Source: Hyphomicrobiales bacterium
GTDB taxonomy: Bacteria > Pseudomonadota > Alphaproteobacteria > Rhizobiales > Rhizobiaceae
Assembly (NCBI GenBank): GCA_900473205.1
Contig: UCLB01000019.1
Span: 1-50,579, forward strand
Direction of reading: 5' to 3'
Length of the DNA stretch: 50,579 nucleotides
Under the pieces are notes generated by a model that saw only the letters and a program-made list of their open reading frames with translations, was not told the origin of the DNA and did no database searches. Below are positions 34,378-44,049 of the stretch, in pieces (position 1 is the first letter of the stretch; each line of letters opens with the position of its first letter). The position numbers and the translations under genes were made by a program.

Positions 34378-34408
34378 AACGAAAACGCCGCCATTGCTGG
34401 CGGCGTTT
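34378..34408 (-). terminator. Terminator of the chemotaxis receptor gene
   Basis: On the minus strand AAACGCCGCC, six bases, GGCGGCGTTT, then TCGTTTG. It begins 24 bases after the receptor stop. Confidence 0.75.
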
Positions 34409-34431
34409 GCTGATGCATGAAAATGCTGGGT

Positions 34432-36453
34432 TTAGAACTCCTGCCAGTCGTCCTTGGCCTGGGCAACCGCTGCCGAACCATTGAAGGCGCGGGCGACATT
34501 GCCCATCATCTTGCGGGCTGGTGAAGCGACCGGGGCAGACCGCGACGAGGCGGGCGCCAATCTGGAGGCCGACGCGTAGGACGCGGAGCCCTGCTCGTTG
34601 CCCAGCCGGAAACGACCGACCAGCGCGACAAGGTTCTGCGCTTCGCCGCTCAGCTTATGGGTCGCGGCAGAGGTCTCTTCCACCATGGCGGCGTTGCGCT
34701 GGGTCACCTGGTCCATCTGGTTGATGGCCGTATTGACTTCCTGCAAGCCGGTGGACTGTTCCTTCGCGGCGGTCGCGATAGAATGAATATGGTCATTGAT
34801 GCCGAGAACGCGCGTTTCGATCTCATCCAGCGCCTCACCGGTGCGCTGCACCAGCTTCACGCCGTTGCCGACCTCTTCACCGGATTTCGTGATCAGCGCC
34901 TTGATGTCCTTTGCAGCATTGGCGGAACGCTGCGCCAGTTCACGCACCTCCTGCGCGACCACAGCAAAGCCCTTGCCTGCCTCACCGGCGCGCGCAGCCT
35001 CGACACCGGCATTCAGCGCCAGCAGATTGGTCTGGAAGGCAATCTCATCGATGACATTGATGATCTGGCTGATTTCACGCGATGCCTGCTCGATGCGACC
35101 CATGGCGGATACGGCATCCCGCACGACCTTGGCGGAATGGGCCGTCTTTTCCTTGGTTTCGGAAACCATGGTGCTGGCTTCCTGCGCGCGGTCCGTCGAA
35201 TTGCGGACAACGGCGGTGATCTCATCAAGTGCGGCAGAGGTTTCCTCCAGAGCCGCGGCCTGCTGTTCGGTACGCTTGGAAAGATCGTCTGCGGCAGAGC
35301 GAAGCTCGTTGGCATTGCCGTTGATGCTTTCCGTGCTGCCGCGAACCTCGGAAATGGTGCCCTTCAGCTTGACGAAGGTCTCGTTCACATTCGACTGAAG
35401 CTGGGCGAACACGCCGTGGAAGTTGCCATCCATGGTCTGTGTCAGGTCGCCATGGGCAAGGCTTTCGATGACGCGTCCGGTCTCCGTCACGCCGCTATCG
35501 ACGCTGACCAGCAGCGCATTGATGTTGTTGGCGAAGCGGTTGAGATTGTCATCACCGTAATCCTTGGTGATACGGCTGGTGAAATCACCAGCGGCAGCGG
35601 CACTAACGACCTGCGCCATACCCGACTGCAAATCGTCGCTCTTGGCCCGCATGGCGGCTTCCTGCGCGTTCATGCGACGCACTTCCAGTCCGTTGCGCTT
35701 GAAGACTTCGACGGCTGCGGCCATCTCGCCGATTTCATCCTTGCGGTCGAGACAGGGAACATCGGTTTCGAGATTGCCTTCGGCAACCGCATTCATCGCA
35801 TCAGATACTTTGAGAATAGGTCCGCTTAGTTCCTTGGAGCCGATGTAGAGACCCATGGCCGAACCGGCAAGGACGCCACCCACGGTGACGAATGCCACGA
35901 CGAGGAAGATCATTTCGCCAAAGCTTTCGATGCGGAGCTTGACGGCAGTGAGTTCCTGAATATCCGACTTCACGACGGCGTCGATATCAGCCTGATAGGC
36001 CTTGCGGTTTTCGCGGTTGGCTTCGTTGTTGCCCTGCGTATTGGCATCCTGCGGGCTGACCTCGCGGCCCAGACGCGCTGTCTCCGTGCGGAAAGTCCGG
36101 AAATCCTCGAAGCGTTTTTCGAGATTGGCGAATTGAGCGGCCTGGCTGGCGGGAACCTGTGGTTTCCACTCTTTCAACAGGCTGTCCATATCGTTGAGGT
36201 TCTTGGTGATGCCGTCAGCAAATTTGGCGGCAGCGTCCTTGTCCTTTGCAGCGTAGATGCCGCGGGCTTCCATGACGACGGCAGTAACGAGCCGGTTCAG
36301 TGTCTCACCACGACGCGCGCGATCGGCAATCGCATCAAGCGCAACTGTCTGCGTCTGGTACTCCCTGACCGCGTAGATCGACAAACCACCAATGGTGCAT
36401 GCGACAAGGCCCAAAAGCCCCACCAGAAGATTGATCTTACCCCGTATCCTCAC
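34432..36453 (-). CDS. Methyl-accepting chemotaxis protein
   Basis: An inner-membrane chemoreceptor of 673 residues. The first helix spans about residues 7-27, then about 160 periplasmic residues with helical, charged sequence; the second helix is IFLVVAFVTVGGVLAGSAMG. A HAMP domain and a second HAMP-like region follow (VSDAMNAVAEGNL; IESLAHGDL). The signalling tip is DEIAFQTNLLALNAGVEAAR and GFAVVAQEVRELA. The last residues DWQEF are a CheR/CheB-binding tail. The start is GTG 36453, with GAGGGGA seven bases upstream. No che genes are adjacent; the ligand is unknown. Confidence 0.92.
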   Translation of the reverse strand: MRIRGKINLLVGLLGLVACTIGGLSIYAVREYQTQTVALDAIADRARRGETLNRLVTAVVMEARGIYAAKDKDAAAKFADGITKNLNDMDSLLKEWKPQVPASQAAQFANLEKRFEDFRTFRTETARLGREVSPQDANTQGNNEANRENRKAYQADIDAVVKSDIQELTAVKLRIESFGEMIFLVVAFVTVGGVLAGSAMGLYIGSKELSGPILKVSDAMNAVAEGNLETDVPCLDRKDEIGEMAAAVEVFKRNGLEVRRMNAQEAAMRAKSDDLQSGMAQVVSAAAAGDFTSRITKDYGDDNLNRFANNINALLVSVDSGVTETGRVIESLAHGDLTQTMDGNFHGVFAQLQSNVNETFVKLKGTISEVRGSTESINGNANELRSAADDLSKRTEQQAAALEETSAALDEITAVVRNSTDRAQEASTMVSETKEKTAHSAKVVRDAVSAMGRIEQASREISQIINVIDEIAFQTNLLALNAGVEAARAGEAGKGFAVVAQEVRELAQRSANAAKDIKALITKSGEEVGNGVKLVQRTGEALDEIETRVLGINDHIHSIATAAKEQSTGLQEVNTAINQMDQVTQRNAAMVEETSAATHKLSGEAQNLVALVGRFRLGNEQGSASYASASRLAPASSRSAPVASPARKMMGNVARAFNGSAAVAQAKDDWQEF

Positions 36454-36824
36454 TGCGTAGTCCCCTCAAAAACGCCCCTCTCACACACATGTGAGATCGA
36501 AATCCAAATAACATTTGGTCATGATAACCTTTATCTATGCTCTCTTAATAAAGAATTTCGGATTTTAGCGATCTGGCACTTTGCTCTTTAAAAGAAGACC
36601 TTGGCGCAATTTCAGGTGGCCAAGTGCAGACAAATTTCTACTTGCGCCGCCCAACCGCCGGCACAGGATTGTCCGGCAGCGATTGACTTTGCGGGCCCTA
36701 AGCCCTTATAAGCCCGCACGTCTGGGCATTTTACCGTTTGCGCGGTTGGCCTTGGCATCAACGAAACGCTCTTGTCCCATAAGGGACAAAGTCAAGAAGG
36801 GCCGCACCCCGCGGTATTAAATAA
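36454..36824. other. Intergenic region between chemoreceptor and rpmH
   Basis: 371 bases with divergent promoters. The rpmH-side sigma70 promoter is clear (see 36683-36711). For the receptor I see no certain promoter. No other gene is supported; the open frames here are short and poor in typical codons. Confidence 0.5.
36683..36711 (+). promoter_or_regulatory. Sigma70-type promoter of the rpmH operon
   Basis: TTGACT (36683-36688), 17 bases, TTATAA (36706-36711): close to the housekeeping consensus with ideal spacing. Transcription would start near 36718, about 107 bases before the rpmH ATG. Confidence 0.75.
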
Positions 36825-36962
36825 ATGTCTAAGCGTACTTTCCAGCCATCCAAGCTTGTTCGCAAGCGTCGTCATGGTTTCCGCGCTCGCATGGCAACTG
36901 CCGGCGGTCGTAAGGTTCTGGCTGCTCGCCGCACACGCGGCCGCGCCCGTCTTTCGGCCTAA
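36825..36962 (+). CDS. rpmH: Ribosomal protein L34
   Basis: A basic 45-residue protein, [19 protein letters not shown] then [20 protein letters not shown], the highly conserved L34 of the large ribosomal subunit. No strong Shine-Dalgarno lies close to the ATG, which is preceded by an A/T-rich segment. It is followed after 31 bases by rnpA, the universal bacterial pairing. dnaA is not upstream, as usual in alphaproteobacteria. Confidence 0.97.
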   Translation: MSKRTFQPSKLVRKRRHGFRARMATAGGRKVLAARRTRGRARLSA

Positions 36963-36993
36963 TTGGCCTTAAGCCCGATGAAAGTCGTGGCAC

Positions 36994-37377
36994 ATGACGC
37001 ATGAGAGACAAATACCCGGTCGGTTGAAAAACCGACCGGAGTTTCTTGCTGTTCAGGCAGGAGAAAAACGGCGAGGCAGTACCTTTCTTCTGGAGGTTCT
37101 GGATCGCCAGGCCCCTGAAACCGCACCTCGCGTCGGTTTTACGGTGACCAAACGCCAAGGAAATTCGGTCGAACGCAATCGAATGCGCCGCCGCTTGAGG
37201 GAAGCCGTCAGGCTTTCAGCCGGGTTTGCAATGAAACCCGGACATGACTATGTGATTGTCGCCCGAAGGGACGCACTGAAAACCGAATTTGCCGTACTGG
37301 AACACTTGCTCATAGAGCGGATCGAGGGACGCGCGAAATCCGGACGCTCCCGGGAGACCCGCTCCAGGAAAGAATGA
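36994..37377 (+). CDS. rnpA: Ribonuclease P protein component
   Basis: The basic protein subunit of RNase P, which trims tRNA 5' ends together with the rnpB RNA. 127 residues. The conserved core is [25 protein letters not shown] (in part, residues about 49-72), with the RNR signature. The C-terminus is rich in Arg, Lys and Glu. The stop overlaps the first possible yidC ATG (ATGATGG), so the two are coupled. Confidence 0.95.
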   Translation: MTHERQIPGRLKNRPEFLAVQAGEKRRGSTFLLEVLDRQAPETAPRVGFTVTKRQGNSVERNRMRRRLREAVRLSAGFAMKPGHDYVIVARRDALKTEFAVLEHLLIERIEGRAKSGRSRETRSRKE

Positions 37378-39182
37378 TGGAAAAAAACCGCAACTACTTT
37401 ATCGCGATAGGCCTTTCGGTTGTCATCGTGCTAGCCTGGCAGTTCCTGTATATGAACCCGCGCATCGAACAGCAGCGCCGCACTGACGAGGCTCGTCAGG
37501 CGCAGCAGGCGACGCAGCAAACCCAGCAGACGACGACCGATGCCGCGCCTGGCACCACGCCGCCAGCAGGCACCCTGCCCGGCACGACCAGCCAGCAGGC
37601 AGCCACCGTTTCGCGTGATGAAGCGCTTGCCAAGTCGCAGCGCGTGCAGATCGAAACCAACGCCGTTGCAGGTTCCATCAACCTCAATGGTGCACGTCTG
37701 GATGACATCCGTCTCAAGGACTACCACGAGACGGTCGATGACTCGAGCCCGATCATCACGCTGTTTTCTCCGTCCGACACCAAGGATGGCTACTTTACCG
37801 AGCTTGGCTATATCGCCGGTGATGCTGTGGGCACCGTTCCCGGCCCCTCCACCGTCTGGACAGCCGCCGAAGGCTCCAAGCTGACCGAAACCACCCCGGT
37901 AACGCTGTCTTTCACCAATGAGAAGGGCGTGGTCTTCACCCGCACACTCACGATTGACCAGCATTACATGATCTCGATCACCGACAAGATCGAGAACCCC
38001 GGTCAGGAACCGATTTCGTTCTCGACCTATGGCCGCATCACCCGCAACAACAAGCCTGCCACGCCTGCCGTTTTCGTCATTCACGAAGGCTTTCTGGGCG
38101 TTGCCGGTACCGATGGCAGCCTGACGGAAGAGTCCTACAAGAACATCGAGGAAAAGCCGTTCTCGACGCCGAAGGCAACCGGCGGCTGGCTCGGTATCAC
38201 CGATAAATACTGGGCAGCCGCCATTGTGCCGCCGCAGACCATGCCTGTCGAAGCACGCTATTCGCACTTCACAGACGGTCAGCCGCGTTACCAGGCCGAT
38301 TATCGTGGCGATGCCGTCACCGTTGCGCCGGGCCAGTCCATCGAGCTGAAAAACCTCGTCTTCGCAGGCGCCAAGGAAGTTCCGCTGGTCGACCGCTATG
38401 AGCATGAATACAGCATTCCGAAGTTCGATCTTCTGATCGACTGGGGCTGGTTCTACTTCATCACCAAGCCGATGTTCAAACTGATGGATTTCTTCTTCCG
38501 TTATTTTGGCAACTTCGGCGTGGCAATCCTGCTCACCACCATCGTCGTGAAGCTGCTGTTCTTCCCGCTTGCCAGCAAGCAATACGCCTCCATGGCCAAC
38601 ATGAAGCGTGTTCAGCCCAAGATGGAGGAGCTCAAAGCCAAGCATGGCGATGACCGCATGGCTATGCAGCAGGCGATGATGGCGCTCTATAAGGAAGAGA
38701 AGATCAATCCGGTTGCCGGTTGCTGGCCGATGCTATTGCAAATTCCGGTGTTCTTCGCGCTCTACAAGGTCATCTACGTCACCATCGAAATGCGCCACGC
38801 GCCGTTCTTTGGCTGGATTCACGACCTGTCTGCGCCGGATCCTACCTCGCTGTTCAACCTTTTCGGCCTTCTGCCCTTCATGCCGCCACACGCGCTGATG
38901 ATCGGTGTCTGGCCAATCATCATGGGCATCACAATGTTCATGCAGATGCGTATGAACCCGACGCCTCCCGATCCGACACAGGCGCTGATTTTCACCTGGA
39001 TGCCGCTGGTCTTCACCTTCATGCTGGCGTCGTTCCCCGCAGGTCTCGTCATCTACTGGGCATGGAACAACACGCTGTCGATCACCCAGCAGGCTCTCAT
39101 CATGAAGCGCCACGGCGCCAAGATCGAGCTGTTCGACAACATAAAAGGATTGTTCAAGCGAAAGCCGGTGCAATCGAAATGA
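37374..39182 (+). CDS. yidC: Membrane protein insertase YidC
   Basis: An inner-membrane insertase of up to 602 residues that works with SecYEG or alone. The first helix [20 protein letters not shown] is followed by a Gln/Thr/Ala-rich linker (residues about 40-85) and a large periplasmic domain. The conserved Oxa1-type domain begins near [17 protein letters not shown] and includes [20 protein letters not shown] and the hydrophilic groove helices. ATGs at 37374 and 37377 are both possible; the second has better spacing to AGGAAAG. It is followed with ATGA overlap by engB. Confidence 0.96.
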   Translation: MMEKNRNYFIAIGLSVVIVLAWQFLYMNPRIEQQRRTDEARQAQQATQQTQQTTTDAAPGTTPPAGTLPGTTSQQAATVSRDEALAKSQRVQIETNAVAGSINLNGARLDDIRLKDYHETVDDSSPIITLFSPSDTKDGYFTELGYIAGDAVGTVPGPSTVWTAAEGSKLTETTPVTLSFTNEKGVVFTRTLTIDQHYMISITDKIENPGQEPISFSTYGRITRNNKPATPAVFVIHEGFLGVAGTDGSLTEESYKNIEEKPFSTPKATGGWLGITDKYWAAAIVPPQTMPVEARYSHFTDGQPRYQADYRGDAVTVAPGQSIELKNLVFAGAKEVPLVDRYEHEYSIPKFDLLIDWGWFYFITKPMFKLMDFFFRYFGNFGVAILLTTIVVKLLFFPLASKQYASMANMKRVQPKMEELKAKHGDDRMAMQQAMMALYKEEKINPVAGCWPMLLQIPVFFALYKVIYVTIEMRHAPFFGWIHDLSAPDPTSLFNLFGLLPFMPPHALMIGVWPIIMGITMFMQMRMNPTPPDPTQALIFTWMPLVFTFMLASFPAGLVIYWAWNNTLSITQQALIMKRHGAKIELFDNIKGLFKRKPVQSK

Positions 39183-39847
39183 CAAGCGATATCACAGGCG
39201 GGCAGCCGGCAACGGAAAAGCCGCTCTTCGGAAGGCCCTGGATTTTCATCCGCGGTGTGCCCGCCATGAAATTCCTGCCGCCCGAAGGTCCGCCCGAGAT
39301 TGCTTTTGCCGGACGTTCCAATGTCGGCAAGTCTTCTCTCATCAACGCGCTTGTCGGCCATCGCGGGCTGGCGCGCACCTCCAACACGCCGGGTCGCACG
39401 CAGGAACTGAACTACTTCGTTCCCGAGGGCTATTCCGGTGAAGCGGGCGACCTGCCGCCGATGGCGCTTGTGGATATGCCGGGCTACGGCTATGCGCAGG
39501 CACCGAAGGACCATGTCGATGCCTGGACGAAGCTGGTGTTCGATTATCTGCGTGGCCGCGCGACCCTGAAGCGCGTCTATGTGCTGATCGACTCCCGTCA
39601 CGGCATCAAGAAAAATGACGAGGACGTTCTATCCCTCCTCGACAAGGCAGCCGTCTCCTATCAGATCATTCTGACGAAGACGGACAAGATCAAGGAGGCG
39701 GGCGTTCCGCGTCTTACCAACGAGACGCTGGAAAAAATCCGCAAGCGCCCGGCAGCCTACCCGGAAGTTCTGGCAACCTCGTCAGAAAAATCCGCAGGCC
39801 TCGATCTTGTAAGGGCCGAGATATGCAAGACGGTCGGTATCAGCTGA
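39179..39847 (+). CDS. engB: Ribosome biogenesis GTP-binding protein EngB/YsxC
   Basis: A cytoplasmic GTPase of 222 residues for large-subunit assembly. G1 is GRSNVGKSS (45-53), the switch I region is [12 protein letters not shown]3 is [10 protein letters not shown] and G4 is TKTDKIK. The ATG overlaps the yidC stop, so the in-frame start upstream inside yidC is not used. Last gene of the rpmH operon, followed by a clear terminator. Confidence 0.95.
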   Translation: MTSDITGGQPATEKPLFGRPWIFIRGVPAMKFLPPEGPPEIAFAGRSNVGKSSLINALVGHRGLARTSNTPGRTQELNYFVPEGYSGEAGDLPPMALVDMPGYGYAQAPKDHVDAWTKLVFDYLRGRATLKRVYVLIDSRHGIKKNDEDVLSLLDKAAVSYQIILTKTDKIKEAGVPRLTNETLEKIRKRPAAYPEVLATSSEKSAGLDLVRAEICKTVGIS

Positions 39848-39853
39848 ATGGAC

Positions 39854-39877
39854 GGGGGCACATTGTGCCCCCTTTTT
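39854..39877 (+). terminator. Terminator of the rpmH-rnpA-yidC-engB operon
   Basis: GGGGGCAC and GTGCCCCC with a 3-base loop, followed by five T. It lies seven bases after the engB stop. Confidence 0.9.
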
Positions 39878-39919
39878 CATTCCTGCGTTTGCCGCGGCAA
39901 TAGAGAAGAGCGTTCCGCT

Positions 39920-40297
39920 TCAAGCAACAGAAAAGAGCAGCACCGCCGCCCAGAGCAGGGCCGCCGAGGTGGTCAGCCGCCAGAAGCGCACCGAATTCCA
40001 CAATGCCGTGACAATCGCGAAACGCCCGTAAATACTGCGGTGAAGCTTGTCGTCCGACCTGCGCACGGCATGATCCATCGACGCATCGATATAGGACGAA
40101 AATGTGCGGTGATCGCTTCTCTGGGTGTCGGCGAGGTTTTCCTGCCAGCGACGCACCATCGCGGCGAACTGGCGATCCGTCTTCACGCGTTTGGCAAGTT
40201 CGGCGCTCGCATCAGCGGTCAGGGCTCCGAGCACATATTCGCCCGCAAGCACCTCGTCTTTCAAACCGCTACGCTTTTCCCGATCCGGCAAGGTCAT
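39920..40297 (-). CDS. Orphan anti-sigma-factor-like membrane protein
   Basis: A 125-residue protein whose N-terminal half, VLAGEYVLGALTADASAEL then RVKTDRQFAAMVRRWQENLAD, matches the cytoplasmic sigma-binding part of RskA-type (anti-sigma-K) proteins. It ends with one membrane helix (LTTSAALLWAAVLLFSVA) and has almost nothing after it, so the periplasmic sensor domain of the family is missing. GGAG lies eleven bases upstream of the ATG at 40297. No sigma factor gene is adjacent. It may be a stable short form or a remnant. Confidence 0.65.
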   Translation of the reverse strand: MTLPDREKRSGLKDEVLAGEYVLGALTADASAELAKRVKTDRQFAAMVRRWQENLADTQRSDHRTFSSYIDASMDHAVRRSDDKLHRSIYGRFAIVTALWNSVRFWRLTTSAALLWAAVLLFSVA

Positions 40298-40538
40298 CCG
40301 TCATCGAACTCCAGGCTTAGAGCGCCACCGCCATCTCAAGCGATCTGCCGGCCCACCCATGCCGACATGCGCATACTCCCCCACGCACAAAGCTGGTCCG
40401 ATTGCGCGCATATGTCAATCGGATTGGCGATAACGGTGCGATCACGTTTGAATTTTCTGCATCCGATGCCCTGTCCGTTGTTTCATCCGTCAAAAACTTG
40501 GGTTAAAAGCGCGGCAATCAACGACGAGGTTTATTTCC

Positions 40539-41423
40539 ATGGCGAGTTCCGAAAGCGAAATGCAGGCCCGGCTTCTGGCACAGGCCCTGCCCTTCATGCA
40601 GAAATATGAGAATAAAACCATCGTCGTGAAATATGGCGGCCATGCCATGGGCGACAGCGGTCTGGGCAAGGCATTCGCCGAGGACATCGCCCTTCTCAAG
40701 CAATCCGGCATCAACCCCATCGTCGTCCATGGCGGCGGCCCGCAGATCGGCGCAATGCTGAGCAAAATGGGCATCGAATCGAAATTCGAAGGCGGCCTGC
40801 GCGTCACCGATGCCAAGACGGTCGAAATCGTCGAAATGGTTCTGGCCGGCTCGATCAACAAGGAAATCGTCGCCCTCATCAACCAGACCGGCGAATGGGC
40901 CATCGGCCTGTGCGGCAAGGACGGCAACATGGTCTTTGCCGAAAAGGCCAAGAAGACTGTCATCGATCCCGACAGCAATATCGAGCGCGTTCTCGACCTC
41001 GGCTTCGTCGGTGAAGTGGTGGAAGTGGACCGCACGCTGCTGGATCTGCTAGCCAAATCCGAGATGATCCCGGTCATCGCACCCGTTGCTCCCGGCCGTG
41101 ACGGCGCGACCTACAACATCAATGCCGACACCTTCGCCGGTGCCATTGCCGGTGCGCTGCATGCCAGCCGCCTGCTGTTCCTGACCGATGTCGAGGGCGT
41201 TCTCGACAAGAACAAGGAACTGATCAAGGAACTGACGGTCTCGCAGGCGCGGGCGCTGATCAAGGACGGCACGATTTCTGGCGGCATGATCCCCAAGGTC
41301 GAAACCTGCATCGAGGCCATCAAGGCAGGCGTTCAGGGCGTCGTCATTCTCAACGGCAAGACTGCACACTCGGTGCTGTTGGAGATCTTCACCGAAGGCG
41401 CAGGCACGCTCATCGTTCCCTAA
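40539..41423 (+). CDS. argB: Acetylglutamate kinase
   Basis: The second step of arginine synthesis: phosphorylates N-acetylglutamate. 294 residues. The ATP/NAG-binding motif [11 protein letters not shown] lies near residue 30, with [11 protein letters not shown] soon after and the ATP region [11 protein letters not shown] later; IPKVETC near the end is the usual C-terminal motif. GAGG precedes the ATG at 40539. The N-terminal helix before VVKYGG suggests the arginine-inhibited hexameric form. No other arg gene is adjacent. Confidence 0.96.
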   Translation: MASSESEMQARLLAQALPFMQKYENKTIVVKYGGHAMGDSGLGKAFAEDIALLKQSGINPIVVHGGGPQIGAMLSKMGIESKFEGGLRVTDAKTVEIVEMVLAGSINKEIVALINQTGEWAIGLCGKDGNMVFAEKAKKTVIDPDSNIERVLDLGFVGEVVEVDRTLLDLLAKSEMIPVIAPVAPGRDGATYNINADTFAGAIAGALHASRLLFLTDVEGVLDKNKELIKELTVSQARALIKDGTISGGMIPKVETCIEAIKAGVQGVVILNGKTAHSVLLEIFTEGAGTLIVP

Positions 41424-41435
41424 TATTCGTTTTAC

Positions 41436-41478
41436 GCGCGTCCGGACGGAAAACCGCTCACACTTTTCCTGGACGCGC
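41436..41478. repeat. Palindromic intergenic repeat after argB
   Basis: GCGCGTCC (41436-41443) and GGACGCGC (41471-41478) bracket a second dyad built on GGAAAA and TTTTCC. Very similar text (rc reading with GGAAAAGTGTGAGCGGTTTTCC-like order) is common between rhizobial genes. It may also end argB transcription. Confidence 0.6.
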
Positions 41479-41480
41479 TT

Positions 41481-42383
41481 TTACCAGAACAGCAATCCCA
41501 GGATGCCGCTGACGATCAGCAGGCATCCTGCCAGTTCCATTGCGTTGACCCGTTCCCGAAACAGGAACCACGACGCCAAGAAGGTGAAGACCAACTCGAT
41601 CTGGCCGAGAGCCCGCACATAGGCCACCTGTTGCAGCGTCATGGCCGTGAACCAGCCCGCCGAGCCCAGCACACCCGCAATGCCGACCAGAGCCGACGAG
41701 CGCCAGGTGACGAGAACCTGCACGATCTCGCGCTTGTCCTTACACGCCATCCACACCAGCATGAACGCGGTCTGAAACGTCGTGACGCAAGCAAGAGTGA
41801 CCGCCGCAGACATGATCGGCCCTGTGCCTTCCAAGGACAACGACGCGCTTCTGTAAGCCACCGCCGATATGCCGAAGACGCCGCCGGATGCGATGCCGAT
41901 CAAGGCCGTGCGGCTGGTCATTGCCGTGACGGTATTTCTCCACGATAGCGGTAGCCGCGCCATGGATATCGTCATCACGCCGATGACACCGACGATAATG
42001 GCCATGATCGCGCCTGGCGTCAGCTTTTCGCCCAGAATGACGAAACCGAACAGAGCGGCCTGCACAGGTTCCGTCTTCGAATAGGCAGTGCCGACAGCGA
42101 AATTGCGCAGCGAAAACAGATGTACCAGCAGCATGGTGGCGTAGATCTGCGCCAGACCTCCGACGACCGCCCAGATGAAAAAGGCCGTGCTGAAGGTCGG
42201 GAAAATCTGCTTTGCCACAAAATGCAAAAACAGCACGTAGAGGATGGCAATGGGGAAACCGTAACCAAACCGCACGAAGCTGGCGCCACGCGTGCCGAGC
42301 GAGCCCTGCAAATGCTTTTGCAAGGCGGAGCGCAGGTTCTGCATGAAGGCAGCGGCGATGGTGATGGGTATCCAGAGTTCCAT
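41481..42383 (-). CDS. DMT-superfamily (EamA) permease
   Basis: An inner-membrane transporter of 300 residues with about ten hydrophobic helices in two EamA repeats. The N-terminus is MELWIPITIAAAFMQNLR; GTAYSKTEPVQAALFGFVILGE ends the first repeat and ALGQIELVFTFLASWFLFRERV the second, the typical helix with a Glu/Arg end. I start at ATG 42383; the frame runs to TTG 42428. The substrate is unknown. It is convergent with argB and divergent from the nucleotidase gene. Confidence 0.85.
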   Translation of the reverse strand: MELWIPITIAAAFMQNLRSALQKHLQGSLGTRGASFVRFGYGFPIAILYVLFLHFVAKQIFPTFSTAFFIWAVVGGLAQIYATMLLVHLFSLRNFAVGTAYSKTEPVQAALFGFVILGEKLTPGAIMAIIVGVIGVMTISMARLPLSWRNTVTAMTSRTALIGIASGGVFGISAVAYRSASLSLEGTGPIMSAAVTLACVTTFQTAFMLVWMACKDKREIVQVLVTWRSSALVGIAGVLGSAGWFTAMTLQQVAYVRALGQIELVFTFLASWFLFRERVNAMELAGCLLIVSGILGLLFW

Positions 42384-42488
42384 GCCGCGTAAATTATCAC
42401 GCCGCAGCTTTCCGCCCCAAGGCGGCAAAGTGCTCCAGGCGTCGCCTTTTCGATTTTATTTGTGCCGATGACAGGGCATAAGAGGGCC

Positions 42489-43208
42489 ATGAGCACGAAA
42501 CCGAAAAATGAACCGAACGCTGCCGACTTCTCCCATGTGACAGAATGGGTGTTCGATCTAGACAACACGCTTTATCCGCATGAGGTAAACCTGTTTTCGC
42601 AGATCGATAAAAATATGACGGCCTATGTTGCCGAACTGCTGAAGCTGGAGCCGGACGAGGCGCGGGCTTTGCAGAAGCGTTATTACCATGAGCATGGCAC
42701 CACGCTTCAGGGCCTGATGATCCATTACGGCATCGATCCCAATGCCTTTCTGGAGCGGGCGCATGCCATCGATTATTCCGCCCTGCTGCCCAACCCGGAA
42801 CTGGGCGAGGCGATCAAGGCGCTGCCGGGCCGCAAGTTCATTCTGACCAATGGCAGCGTGCCGCATGCGCAGGCCGCCGCTGGCGCGCTGGGCATTCTCG
42901 ACCATTTCGAGGACATCTTCGATATCGTCGCCGCCGACTATCTGCCCAAGCCCGCCAGCGCGACCTACGAGAAATTCGCGGCGCTGGCCAAGCTCGATAC
43001 GACGAAGGCCGCCATGTTCGAGGACCTGCCGCGCAACCTCACCGCGCCGAAGGCTCTGGGCATGAAGACGGTGCTTCTGGTGCCGCGCAATCTCGAAGGC
43101 ATCGTCATGGAGCGCTGGGAGATTCCAGACGTCACCGATGAGCATATCGACTTCATCACCGACGATCTGACCGGCTTCCTCAAGGGCCTGACTGCACCGG
43201 CACGCTGA
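42489..43208 (+). CDS. HAD-superfamily pyrimidine 5'-nucleotidase
   Basis: A cytoplasmic phosphatase of 239 residues. Motif I is VFDLDNTLYPHEVNLF, with the two Asp and the LYP of the pyrimidine 5'-nucleotidase (SDT1/PHM8-like) group. Motif II is ILTNGSVPHAQ; motif III is KPASATYEKF; motif IV is MFEDLPRNL. ATG 42489 fits a Rhizobiaceae-type N-terminus; ATG 42468 is also in frame. The gene fits the UMP/CMP-cleaving enzyme and could recycle pyrimidines, but it is not near pyr genes. Confidence 0.85.
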   Translation: MSTKPKNEPNAADFSHVTEWVFDLDNTLYPHEVNLFSQIDKNMTAYVAELLKLEPDEARALQKRYYHEHGTTLQGLMIHYGIDPNAFLERAHAIDYSALLPNPELGEAIKALPGRKFILTNGSVPHAQAAAGALGILDHFEDIFDIVAADYLPKPASATYEKFAALAKLDTTKAAMFEDLPRNLTAPKALGMKTVLLVPRNLEGIVMERWEIPDVTDEHIDFITDDLTGFLKGLTAPAR

Positions 43209-43313
43209 GGCATGTTACCGATTTGTCATGCACATTACTGATGTTTAAGTGGCGGCAGTGACATGCGCGGACTAGTTTTTCCCCAGGGACACCAAAGGAA
43301 AAGGTAACCAACC

Positions 43314-43922
43314 ATGATTACGAGAAAATTGACTCTCACCGCACTTGGCGCAGCCCTTATGTTGAGCGCGGCTGCTCCAATCGCCATGGCGGCACCACGG
43401 GGTGGCCCAGACAGACACGGCCCGCCCATGCGTCCGGAACTGGCCTATGTCTATCTGCTGAAAACAGCCGACGCCAACAAGGACGGCAAGATCACCAAAG
43501 AAGAGTTCGCCGCCCGCCAGGACGCGCTTTTCACTGAAATCGATGCCAACAAGGATGGCTCGATTACACCAAAGGAAATGCGTGATTACCGCAAGGCCAA
43601 GATGGAAGCCTTCCGTGAAGCCAATCCACGCCCTGAACGCGCAAATGCCGATGGCCCGGATGGCAAAAAAGGCGGCCCAGACCAGGCAGACCGCAAGGGC
43701 CACGAAGGCCGCAAGCATGAGGGTCGTCACGGTGGCATGGGCGGCAAAGGTGGCCACGGCGGCCGCATGAACGCGATGTTTGCCATGATCGACACAGATG
43801 GAAACGGCCAGATCAGCAAGGCCGAATTTACTGCAGCCGGTGAAAAGATGTTCGCCCGCCTCGACAAGAACAATGACGGCGTCATCAGGATCGACGACAT
43901 GCCGGACCGTCCGTTCCTGTAA
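43314..43922 (+). CDS. Secreted EF-hand protein
   Basis: A predicted periplasmic or secreted protein of 202 residues. The signal peptide TLTALGAALMLSAAAPIAMA ends at AMA-APRG. Four EF-hand loops follow: DANKDGKITKEE, DANKDGSITPKE, DTDGNGQISKAE and DKNNDGVIRIDD. Between the second and third lies a linker rich in His, Gly, Lys and Asp (about residues 105-148), which could bind other metals. It should bind calcium. AAGG lies before the ATG at 43314. A hairpin follows the gene. Confidence 0.9.
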   Translation: MITRKLTLTALGAALMLSAAAPIAMAAPRGGPDRHGPPMRPELAYVYLLKTADANKDGKITKEEFAARQDALFTEIDANKDGSITPKEMRDYRKAKMEAFREANPRPERANADGPDGKKGGPDQADRKGHEGRKHEGRHGGMGGKGGHGGRMNAMFAMIDTDGNGQISKAEFTAAGEKMFARLDKNNDGVIRIDDMPDRPFL

Positions 43923-43946
43923 TTCATATCAACACGATCAAACCAG

Positions 43947-43972
43947 CAAAGCCCGCCCCATGGCGGGCTTTG
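43947..43972 (+). terminator. Terminator-like hairpin after the EF-hand gene
   Basis: An 11-bp perfect stem CAAAGCCCGCC/GGCGGGCTTTG with a four-base loop, 24 bases after the stop. The T-rich part is inside the stem. Confidence 0.7.
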
Positions 43973-44049
43973 TCCATTCCGACGTTTCCGCTTTTCAAGC
44001 CTACTCTTCATGCTATATCGATGCGTACCGATTTCAGAAGGACATGATC

